From Crotophaga sulcirostris (lineage: Eukaryota; Chordata; Aves; Cuculiformes; Crotophagidae): a stretch of 64,000 nt of DNA. Both the position numbers and the translations under genes were made by a program. The stretch covers positions 2,308,717 through 2,372,716 of the forward strand of contig VYZB01000077.1 in NCBI GenBank assembly GCA_013397455.1, given 5' to 3'. Below the pieces are notes generated by a model, which worked only from the letters and a program-made list of their open reading frames with translations, did no database searches and was not told the DNA's origin. Below, in pieces: positions 1 through 10,971 of the stretch (position 1 is the first letter of the stretch; every line of letters begins with the position of its first letter).

Positions 1-790
1 CAGGGATCCATCTTAGGGACAGTACTCTTTAATAGCTTCATAAATGACCTGGATGCAGGACTTGAAGGTTTACTAACCAAGTTTGCTGATGACATGAGAC
101 TGAGGGGAGCCGTCGACACTCTTGAGGGCAAAGAGGCCCTGCAGAGGGATCTGGACAAACTGGAGAGCTGGGCAACTGCTAATAGCATGAAGTTTAACAA
201 GGGCAATTGCCAGATTTTGCACCTGGGACATGGCAACCCTGGATATACACACAGACTGAGGAGCAAGAGGCTGGAGAGCAGCCCTGTGAAAAGGGACCTG
301 GGGGTTCTGGTCAACCACAAGTTGAACATGAGCCAACGGTGTGCCCTGGCAGCCAAGAGGGCCAATCATGTCCTGGGGTGCATCAAGCACAGCATTGCCA
401 GCCAGTCGAGGGAGGTGATTGTCCTGCTCTGCTCTGTACTGGTGCAACCCCAACCTTGAGTACTGTGTGCGGTTTTGGGAACCACAGTATAAATACGATA
501 TCAAGCTACTGGAGAGTGTCCAGAGGAGGACCTCAAAGCTGGTGAAGGCTTTAGAGGGGAAGTCATGTAAGGAGCAGCTAAATCGACTTGGTCTGTCGAC
601 CAGCTTGGAGAAAAGGAGATTAAGGGGGGACCTCATCACAGTTTACTGCTTCCTCACAAGGGAAGGAGGAGAAACAGGCAGTGATCTTTTCTCTCTGGTG
701 ACCAACGATAGGATCCAAGGGAGTGGTAGGAAGATGTATCAGGGGAATTTTAGAAAAAAGATTCTTCACACCAAGGGTAATGGAGCAGGT
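1..790 (+). mobile_element. CR1-type LINE fragment: reverse transcriptase C-terminal half, broken
   Basis: This is a non-LTR retrotransposon fragment of the CR1 clade, cut off at its 5' side by the window edge. Frame 1 opens inside RT motif B (QGSILG at 1-18), reaches the catalytic FADD box at 82-93, and continues through the thumb-like stretch typical of CR1 ORF2 (residues such as MKFNKGNCQILHLG and LNMSQRCALAAK). The frame stops at 457-459. The CR1 reading resumes in another frame (NLEYCVRFW, then RLRGDLITVY), which indicates one extra A in the CAACC at 451-455. Recognisable similarity ends near 790, in the region that normally reads 'FRLD..KKFFT.RV'. The CR1 3' UTR and 3' tail are not seen. 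The copy is therefore damaged and cannot encode an active enzyme. The family assignment is strong; the exact subfamily is not determined. Confidence 0.9.
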
Positions 791-3700
791 TGAGGGAGTT
801 TGCAGCTCAGAGTTGGCAAAGGGGCAAACACCTAGTTCATTTGCAGTGAAGTGGGAGACTTTACCAGTAATCAACAATTGTGAGATCAAACCATCTTGTA
901 AAAAAGTCCACAGATAGGTAGGAGCAGAATTAGCACACACTGCAATTTGGATTTCCAGTTCAGAAGGAATTTGTAGGCTGTGTAATGGGGTGACTCTGAG
1001 AGGCTCCACCAGCTGGAGGGCTAGCAGATTCCAGCTCAAACATCTGCACCAGTGCTTCTTCAATACTGGGCCATGCTATATGGCAATGACTTTCCTTCAG
1101 AGTGGGAAGAGGATCTCATTGACAGAAGTTTGTAACAACAGTCAGCGACATTTCTTTGTCTCCTTGCTTTGTTGTGCGTCCTAAAAGCCAGCTGAAAGCA
1201 TGAAGAACTGAAAGCTGCTTTATCTTGGGGGAAAAAGACACTGCACAAGAAGAGACAGTGTTTCTCCACATTGTTGTCAATGCAGTTGGTTATGTTAACT
1301 GTCCTTTCTACTTCAGCCTTGTTTTTTCCACTGCAGACTAAAGTGAGGAGCTGTTCACAGCTCAGTCCTCAGACAGTTGCCAGACTGTTTCACTGGATAA
1401 TTTCTAGTTTGGATCCTCCTGCTGCATGTGTTTATGCTCTTTGGGGGCAAGCAAATTTGATCCTCAACAGTCATTGCTTTTGCCAGGTTACCTTTACCCT
1501 GGGGGTTTGGCTCCATTGGATGGATGCCTGCTGAAAAGTATTCTGTCCCTACAGAAGGGATCAGTGTTTCTTCTGCAAATCAAAGCTAGAACTGATCTCA
1601 TCAGCTCTAACTCCTGTTGGCACAGTCTGCCTCCCAGAAGGTGCAGGCAGTATGTCCATGATCCATCCTCACACAGACACTTTCATGTGAAGCAGATCCC
1701 ACAACAACATTTATACGGTCCCTACTTTATTATTCTGCAGGAAAAATACACCAGTCCAGAAAGCAGACATTCACAAGGATCTTGATCCAAAAAAATATGT
1801 ATATTTTGGGGACCATTAGAAAGAGAAATTTGATATCCTGGGATTTCTGAAAGCTCTCCTCTGAGCAGCATGGGGTGATGTTGGAGAGAGCCTTTGCAGA
1901 GTCCAGGCACAACGATGTAAGTCTCAGCAATGGTAAATACTTTGGCTCAAATTCCCCATGGCCTAATATGTCATATTTCCAGCTGAATGACATGAAACTT
2001 GGGCTCATGTTTCTAATCCCCGAATCAAATCTCATTCTGTTTGTCTGGATCATATCATAACATTTTGGTTTACAACAAAGACACTTCTCAGTAACAGTAA
2101 ACTTACTTCAGACACACTTGTGGGGCCCCAGACTGGCTGAAGAATTGCTCTACAGTTACAGCAAATGGGGCTGTATCTGTGTTTGCTCCTGTGCAAAGGT
2201 TTAACAAGGTGGATTGAAAATATTATTAGAGAATGTGGGCTGTAATGATTTTTACCTGGTGGGGAGTTATTCATCCAAATGTTGTTTTATCATTTCAAAT
2301 GTTACTTGTGGGAAGAGAATGTCACAGCTCGCCAAGAGCTACATTATGTCAGCTGCCATGCTCTATAAACAGATTACACACACCTTATATAAACAAACTG
2401 TGGTTAGCTAATTATCCTGAAGAAAAATACACGCACAGAGAAGAAAATTTATTTCAAAACGATTAATTATATAAATTTTAGTTCCACTTCAGCAACATAT
2501 TTCCAATACCCCCATGTGTAGCTGCAGCTTAATAAAGCTCCCTATAAGATTACTACCATTTAGTTGGTTTCACAAGTTCAGATTGTTGCACCAAATCATG
2601 CCATGCTGTGAATTCAGTACTAACCACATTGTAAACTATGACCTAACTTGGCAGAGAGGATGTATATATTGTAAATAGATATTATGACAGGTGTGTCAGC
2701 TAATGCCAACAATTAACTTTTAAAAAAATATATGGTATCAAATGGTTACGACCATAAATAAACTGGAAAAGTTGTAAATGGCTTATTAAAATATTCAGGA
2801 AAAATGTTTTATTCAGAGAGTCATTTCTCATTACTCATATAATCACATAACAGCTTAGAAGTAAAATGTTAAGTCAGACCAATGCATTTTACTCCTTTTT
2901 TCCAGCAGTTATGTGTAATATATGGTAATAGGTTCCTGGGGGAGGGGGAGGGAGGGGAAAGTGTTAAGAGTAGTAGAACTGCTTTTTTGTCAAATAAGAG
3001 AGTTTACTAAAAAGAGTAGATCTCTGCCTTGTGTATGTCTTCCTTTTATGAAAATCTTAAAGTTTTCCAAATCTGTTTTGACAGCCAGAGGGTTGAAGCA
3101 AATCACACTAAGGAGACAAAAAAAAAAAAGGACAATGGTATCTAAGTAAGATGGTAGAATTTTCTGAACAGGTTCAAAACATGACTGGACAGCAAAATAA
3201 TTCCAAGTTCAGAAGGACCGAGATGCTCAAAGGAAGAGATTAACCAGCAAAGTTAATGATTTTAAATATATATTTCCCAAAGCTAACTTACAGCACTAAA
3301 TACAGCAAACAACTTAACTCATGTTGATATAGCCTACGTATGGTTCCCATATGTGGTTCCTGACTATGTGTATACTAGGTAGTATATTTATTCCAGTGGT
3401 AAATAAAATCTTAATTCAGCAACCCAGTGGTTTACCAATGGGGCATGTGTGGATATCCAGCTTTTAAGAAAAACATATTTAGTGGCATTCATAGCCACAT
3501 TACAAAGCCCCACAGACAGAAAGTCCCTCATGAATTTCCACTGGAATTCCAGCCTAATATGGAACTCATGGGGTATAATAAGGATTTGATTTTCTGACGT
3601 CTAAGGCAAAGCACTGGTTATGGACTGCTAGAAGTTTCGCAAATAAGTATGGAATTGACATCTTCGGCATATTCTCCAGTATATTAGAAGTACATGCTGG

Positions 3701-6700
3701 TCAGATGCTCCACAAATTTAGTGCGGTGCAATGTGCTAAAGTTAATTGTAGCAAAATAAATGTCAACATAACACACTGAGGTCTTATTTTATTCCAGTTA
3801 TACTTACTAACTGATGCTTTATTCCTACCTCTGCCTTACCTCTCATGAAAGTATCCTGCAGGATAACTGAAGCACTCAATACAATTACGAGGTAGTGGAG
3901 ATATTCTCAGTTCTAAGAGTCAATTTCATATCATTAAACAAGGAAGTATTAACAAATATGTAAGAAAGCACAGGGGAATGAAAACAGAACATTCCCTTTG
4001 ACATCCGGAGTCATATTTAGTTTAACAAATCTCTCAAAAAAGAAAAGAAACCTATAGAACAAAATACATTATAGAAAAAAAATAAAGGCTGCAAAAATTG
4101 AGAGAAGTCAATGATAAGACTACCTACATAGGTATAACTTAGTATCCTTCTGCAAGCACATTCAAGAGACTGAAATTAAAGACTAATGTACTATTTTTAA
4201 TTCAGAAGGAATTATTGGCAGAGTAGACCATTGCCCAGGGCTAATTTGAATATAGGTACCTATAGCTTGCAAGACCTGTACTTGCTGGAGAATTTGAAAG
4301 AAACACAAGGCATGGTATAGTAAAGTGTTGGGAAAGAAAGTTTGTTCTCACAGTAAGCTACATTTGTGCCTTCTGAACAATTATATTCAACCTGTTCTGA
4401 AGGCCCTAGGTCTTGCTCAGCAAGCTGTGTTATTTAGATTCATCATAACTGCTTACTTGGTGGAAGCTGCTTATCACTCTGTGTTCAAGTTATGAGCCTG
4501 GCACTGGGCATCCAAAATGAAGGGGCTACTTTAAAAAAAATCCACCTTAGTATTTTAAAGTTTGGATTCATATTTTCTAGAAAATCTTGATAAAATTAAT
4601 CCTTTACATCACAGGAATGGGAAAAAATATATTTCAAGTGATTTTAAAAAATTCTAGTTGATGAGTCGTACAGAAATCTCCATGAAATTACTAGTGTACT
4701 TTTTATAGCAAGATTGTACACAGAAAGGCAAGAAGGAAACCAAAGAAGGGAAAATATTATGTAGTTGCTCATTAAAGAAGTACTCTCTGCATTGAATGAA
4801 GCTAGGATCTTGCAGGAAAGAAGTATATGATGACAGAAATTACAGATCATCTAAAAGCAAGTCAGTGGAGAATTAAATTAATTTTGGAGAACAAACAAAT
4901 AAAGAAACAAACATCCTTAGTTTCGGTATTTTCGAGCCTGCAGCTGCATGAGTCTCAGATTTACTGCTTTCCCTGCCCCCAGTAGGAAAATCTACAAACG
5001 AAAAAATATAAAACCTTTCCTGTGAATTCTTAAAAGAGAGTATTATCAGAGTAAGAATTCTTCATTCCCAGTATGAACTGCCTGGGCTGCAGATGGTAAC
5101 AGTAGTGGGTTGTCAGTTATGTACAACAAACCAAGGGGACAAGACCTGAAATTTGGTCAACAAGTGGCTGAGATGTCTGCTGTCAGCAGAGGAACAGGGA
5201 GACAGGAGATCCTTGGTTCCTCCCGGCAACTGGACAAGTCCCCTAGATGTGACAGGCCCTTTTGTCCTGCTGTTCCCAAACCTTCCTCAGCTTTCCACAT
5301 TTGTTCCACATTCTCTATATGGATTTCTCCTTTCTTCCTACTTTAGTTAACTAGATATTTATTCTCCCTCTTCATCCAAGACTTTCAACAGCTGCTCAAG
5401 ATGTTTCCCAACAAAGACTTCCAGAGGGCACAAAGACAGAATAAAAATGGAGGGTCCAGATCTTATAATTTTGTCCACAGTTTTTTATACAGTAAAGGCA
5501 GTTTGGGGTCCAACACCAGATCTATTGGACATCCTAGTTCCACCTTTCCGCTACTTCTAGTTGTGCACCCTGCAATAACTCCAGTCAGAGTCACAAGGCT
5601 CTCATACTCCAGTTATACACTTACCTCAGCCCCTTGCTGAGCGAGGGCAAGGTTTACCATGAAGCACATAGGGCTGAAAGACACCTAAAGCGATCTGCTA
5701 TCTTGGTGAAGAGGATCAAAAGAGAGAACCATGAGAAGGGAGAAAATAACACACATGAGTTCCCAGCTTGGGAGTCAGATGAAAAATGGTGATTATGCAG
5801 TTGAAATTATGTAGAGAATGGGCTTGGGGCTTCAGTAGAAGCACAGAAGAGGCAGGTGTTTGGTATGTGGTTCAAGACGTGTGACAGAAGAGTGGAGAAC
5901 ATAAAGATGATGATAGAGCAGTGGACTGGTTGTACAGCAAGTTATCTCTAAACTTCACTTGGAGTCTTGCTTATATTCGAGTGAATAAATGCCTTCATGT
6001 TAACACATACTTCAGCACAAACACTAACCAATAGCTACAATTTACTAGTAGACATGTTAAGTAATCTGTGGATTGTGATCAGTTGCTCCAGCAAGGCAGG
6101 CAGACAGAGGATATCGTGCCCTGCTTCCCTGAAGAGGTAGAGAGGCAAAGCTCTGCTAGGAGAGGATTTCAACTCAAGCACGGCGGAATCCCAAACATAC
6201 TCGTTCTCGCCTCACTATGCTTCTGCTTTTCATTTAGCTGATTTTATGTACTAGGGGGGTAAGGGAGTGAGATGTCCAACTAAACCATTTCATCATGCAT
6301 TATCAAGGCAAGCTGATCTGCCAGCTGGACCATGTAGCATGTCACTCCTTTCTGTAAGACAGGAAAGGAAAGGTCTGAAATGGATTTCTTTGAAACATAG
6401 ATACTACTTTGTGTTGTGTCAGCATGCTGTGTTTTGGTCTCGGCCTGCAGTCATTTCTCAGCTAACTACTACATATACACACAGTAGTAATATTTAAATC
6501 TATTTAAGTTTATTAATTTGTGGGTTTTAAGTACAGAGTAGACCAATTTAATTAATTAATATGACCTCCTGCATAAAAGGCCGTACTAAATCCTGTATCT
6601 AGTCATGTGTTCACATTTCTGATTGCTTTTCCTTACTAAAGCATCCTTTCCTTCTTCAGGTGTTATACTTCTACTGCAGATATGTAGTGTGACTTGTAAA

Positions 6701-9530
6701 ATTATACAGGAGTGGTTTAAGGGTTAAACTACAACCTTTTCTTCTACATAAAAACAAGGAAATCTCTAAGCAACTGACAAAAATCTTCTTAGGAATTGTT
6801 ATGTTCAACAGCAACAGCTGAAAGCATTTAGTTTATGAGCCAGTATTCATCTTCAAAGACTTCATTCTGCCCAGAAAAGAAAGAACAACAGATCAATTAA
6901 GATCTCATCCAGCATGCTAGTAACAGTGGGAAACATACCTCACACAAGTCATATAATCTTGGAATAGATCCTAAGCAAACCAAAGCCCGATTTTCACTTT
7001 CTTACCTTTCATAGAGTGCACAAATGCTGCTTCAGACTGAGATGATCAGTTTGGGGAAACATGAACAAAAAGGCCTTTTGGGAACTCAGTTCTGAAAAAG
7101 GAAATTATATGCAAGGTACCAGGTTCGTCATTATTTAGCACACATTATTCTGGTGATAGATGACTAGTCTTTTTATTCAGTGTGATGCCATTCCCATGTA
7201 AAATCTGTAGTGTATGAAGCAGGAAAACTGTGTGTGGTACATTTCCCTGTTTAATCCTCAAAGCAACTCCATCAAACTGTCATTTTTATATTAAACATGG
7301 AATTAATTATAAGATTATGAGATTTCATAGCAAGCATTATAAAACTACTGTTTATTCAACTGAAGATGCTAAATTAGGTTTATTTATAACAGGTTTTCAT
7401 ATTTTGTTTAGAATATTCCTTTATATTCCATGAAGAAATACAGCTCCCTTAGACATGGGCTTAAGCATAAGTCTGGGAGCCGTGTTTAAATTTTCCTGAA
7501 GATGAAAGCTTCTCAGATCTCAAGCCAGCTTGGCTCTCTACAAAGGTACAGATGAAGACTCTTACAGTGGTGAGAATTTCCTCTAACTTCTGAAAAGAGA
7601 GTTGGTGTAAGCTCCTCTAATTTTAATGGTAGTCAGGAGCTGATTTTCTGCATGGAGAATAATGGGAACAGTCTTTCATCCCACTGGTTTTCTACAGTGC
7701 AATCCTAAATTCAGAACATTTGCAAAGGTGGGTTGGATTCTTGGGGGGTCCATTTTATGGCCACTGTAAATGCTTTGTTCCAGGGTCTTGAGACCAGAAG
7801 GACTGATGTAAGAAAACATACAGCTTATAACAATGGTCCTTGTAAATCTTAGCTGCACACAAAAGAGTGAAGAATATAAAAAGACAGTGAACAGACTTTA
7901 AGGCCAGGGGAATAAAAGGAAGTTTAATTAGAGGAGACTCACTATCGGACTAACTGACTTGACTTGAATGATGTTTGTAACCTGTAAAGAGGTCATGTTA
8001 TGTGAGTTGAATACAGAGTAATATTCCTCAAAGTGGAGAGAACGCTTTGTAGTACCTTCTTGTGACTCTAGAAGTACTACTGACTGCGGACTAAGACTTA
8101 CAGCAATGAACTACAATTCCGAAAGTGCCTACAATGAGTGAAAGTAAACAGTCTCATAGACCAGAATTCACTAATGTGCATATCAGGTAAGTCATTCTTG
8201 TTTGCAGATTATTTTATTATTTTAAAGTAGTAAATAAATGAAAGTTTGCCCAGTCTGGTTCACTTTGAGAGCACTCACACTCTTTTGCTCAAACAAAAAA
8301 GAGGGAAAAAGTGGCTGGACAAGCCTCTCTTTCAACCCTAATGTATTCCATTGATTCCATCAGCTCAACATATAGCTCTGGCTACTACAATAATCTCGTT
8401 TTGAATTCAGCCTTTGATTTTTCTTTTATGGCAATGATTCAGACACAACATAGTTATTAAGAAGCATAAATGTCTCTATACCATTTTCAGTTATGTTCTT
8501 CCACAGATTTTAGGAGATACCTACAGATCTATACTTGAAAGAATTTTTACAATATTTTTCACAGTTCTCACACTGCAAGCCAGATCCTTCACAGTAAGTA
8601 GTCCAGACAAACTGGAAAGAAGCATTTCACGATATCTTCTTATGGAATAAAGTAATGAGCACATTTTGAAGGAAAAAAAAATTATATAATTGTACAAAGG
8701 ATTGGTTTGAAATACATTAGTTAACTACAGAGCCACGGATATTGCAAGTGCACTTAGAGCTAAGTGGTCTTAAAGTCAGGAAACTTGTTGACTGTTTCCA
8801 GCTGGGCTTGAAAAACAAGGTCACCTTCAAAAGAAACTATTGCTATGAAACTGTTGAAAGAAGTGACATCCATAATTCTCACTTTAGCAAGTGTTCTGTA
8901 AGAGACCACCATCACATCTTATTTCTATGTGTAAGGACATACAAAATTGCAATTCTGCTTTGTGACAAACATGTTTACACAAAGTCATGAAGGTTTTGGG
9001 AAATTAAGGATGTGAAAGTCTTGCTCAGTGCAGGTGTGTTACAATCATGTCTTTTCTTTATAGTAGCATGATTCATCTCATTTAAGACACAGAAATGAAG
9101 ACAAAACCACAAGCACTGGAGTGCTACATTTCAGTATCCTGTGTATAATCACTACAGGAAGAATGTCTGTGTAGTTTACAAAACGTTCATCTTTTTGATC
9201 CGTTCTAAACTTCCTGAGTGGAGTTTTGTTAAAAATGAACAACTCCCAAAGAATTCTTTCCCTGACACTATACAAACCTTTTTCTTCCCCAAAAAAAGCA
9301 GATTGATAAGAAATCCTACTTGCATATACAGATTCAAAAGCCATCAGACATTTCAGCATGTGGAATGGGTTGGCAGGATACATTTCATTCTTATTGTAAA
9401 CTGTAGACAAAGGCAACAGCACCTTACAAATGGACCAGCTGTTAGTATCTGTTGCAGTTATTTGCATGGTATTTCACTATTACACGGAGGGCACAGATTC
9501 GAATTACTGATTTGAACAATTTGGTATGTA
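791..9530. other. Unique AT-rich DNA, no gene seen
   Basis: About 8.7 kb with no recognisable exon, RNA gene or well-preserved transposon. Open frames are short (the longest is about 129 codons, at 9078-9467 on the minus strand), have no known motif, and overlap frames of similar length on the other strand, as expected by chance. Visible local structure is a G-rich quadruplex motif at 2938-2957, A-rich runs near 3118-3129 and 4022-4090, and an ATTAATTAA-type stretch around 6545-6562. The segment at 950-1060 is somewhat richer in GC, but I cannot assign it to any repeat family. Confidence 0.6.
2938..2957 (+). other. G-quadruplex motif (G5 A G5 A G3 A G4)
   Basis: Four G runs of 5, 5, 3 and 4 bases are separated by single A residues at 2943, 2949 and 2953. 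This meets the canonical pattern of four runs of at least three G with short loops, and single-base loops favour a very stable parallel fold. It sits alone in strongly AT-rich DNA, with no CpG-rich promoter around it. The motif is read directly; whether it folds or has a role is not known. Confidence 0.8.
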
Positions 9531-10971
9531 TCACAGTATCACAGTATCACAGTATAACCAGGTTGGAAGCGACCTCTGAGATCATCAAGTCCAGCCTATA
9601 AGTCAACACTAACACCATCTCATCACCTAAACCATGGCACTGAGTGCCTCATCCAGTCTTCCCTTAAACACATCCAGGGTCGGCGATTCCACCACCTCCC
9701 TGGGCAGCGCATTCCAGTGGTCAATCACCCTTTCAGTGAAGAACTTCTAACATCAAGTCTAAACCTCCCCTGACGAAGCTTAAGTCCGTGCCCTCTAGTT
9801 CTGTCACTGGTCACCTGTGAGAAGAGACCAACGCCTGCTTGACTACAACCTCCTTTTAGGTAGTTGTAGAGAGCAATAAGGTCACCCCTGAGCCTCCTCT
9901 TCTCCAGACTAAACAGCCCCAGCTCCCTCAGTCGCTCCTCATAGGGCTTGTGCTCCANNNNNNNNNNNNNNNNNNNNNNNNNNNNNNNNNNNNNNNNNNN
10001 NNNNNNNNNNNNNNNNNNNNNNNNNNNNNNNNNNNNNNNNNNNNNNNNNNNNNNNNNNNNNNNNNNNNNNNNNNNNNNNNNNNNNNNNNNNNNNNNNNNN
10101 NNNNNNNNNNNNNNNNNNNNNNNNNNNNNNNNNNNNNNNNNNNNNNNNNNNNNNNNNNNNNNNNNNNNNNNNNNNNNNNNNNNNNNNNNNNNNNNNNNNN
10201 NNNNNNNNNNNNNNNNNNNNNNNNNNNNNNNNNNNNNNNNNNNNNNNNNNNNNNNNNNNNNNNNNNNNNNNNNNNNNNNNNNNNNNNNNNNNNNNNNNNN
10301 NNNNNNNNNNNNNNNNNNNNNNNNNNNNNNNNNNNNNNNNNNNNNNNNNNNNNNNNNNNNNNNNNNNNNNNNNNNNNNNNNNNNNNNNNNNNNNNNNNNN
10401 NNNNNNNNNNNNNNNNNNNNNNNNNNNNNNNNNNNNNNNNNNNNNNNNNNNNNNNNNNNNNNNNNNNNNNNNNNNNNNNNNNNNNNNNNNNNACCAGGCC
10501 CAACACCGATCCCTGAGGGACACCACTGGTGACCGGTCGCCAACTGGATGCGACACCGTTAACCACCACTCTTTGGGCTCGGCCATCCAACCAATTCCTA
10601 ACCCAGCACAGAGTGCTCCCGTCCAAGCCACGGGCTGCCAGTCTCTCCAGGCGTCTACTGTGGGAGACAGTGTCAAAGGCCTTGCTGAAGTCCAGGTATA
10701 CCACATCCACAGCCTTCCTCTCATCCACCAGGCGAGTCACACGGTCATAAAAGGAGACCAGGTTGGTCAGGCAGGACCTACCCCTCCTAAACCCATGCTG
10801 GCTGGGCCTGATCTCTCGGTCGTTCTGCAGGTGCCGCATGATTGCACCCAGTATTATCCGCTCCATAATCTTACCCGGGACCGAGGTCAGGCTGACAGGT
10901 CTATAATTACCTGGATCATCCTTACGGCCCTTCTTGTGGATGGGCGTCACATTGGCCAACTTCCAGTCTTC
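9531..10971 (-). mobile_element. CR1-type LINE, 5'-truncated, with internal assembly gap
   Basis: This CR1 copy lies on the minus strand. Its 3' end is at 9531, with about three units of the 8-bp tail (TCACAGTA as read on the plus strand) at 9531-9555. Inward come the 3' UTR, then the end of ORF2 ([16 protein letters not shown] and GRFRLDVR), then the gap at 9958-10492. On the far side are RT motif B (SGVPQGSVLG, about 10500-10540), motif A (YLDFSKAFDTVSHS, 10657-10698, catalytic Asp codon at 10690-10692) and the RT N-terminal region (NVTPIHKKGRKDDPGNYRPV). Similarity to CR1 ends near 10971, so the 5' half with the endonuclease domain is absent. A 4-bp deletion after 9748, relative to the sister copy at 32111, shifts the C-terminal frame. 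The copy is dead but well preserved. Confidence 0.93.
9958..10492. other. Assembly gap, 535 N
   Basis: A run of 535 N falls inside the CR1 element, between RT motif B and the end of ORF2. The missing part should contain the catalytic FADD box and the thumb region. The length is close to what CR1 ORF2 needs there, but 535 is not a multiple of three, and the reading frames on the two sides do not match across it. Either the size is an estimate or the hidden part holds an indel. Confidence 0.98.

Noticed and set aside
9078..9467. 129-codon minus-strand open frame
   Set aside because: There is no domain or motif, it overlaps a 124-codon frame on the other strand, and it lies in AT-rich unique DNA. 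Random open frame.
9531..9555. Evenly spaced short direct repeats that could suggest a CRISPR-like array (also 32111-32130 and 63464-63495)
   Set aside because: The 8-bp units have no spacers and lie at the exact 3' ends of CR1 elements, so they are CR1 tails.
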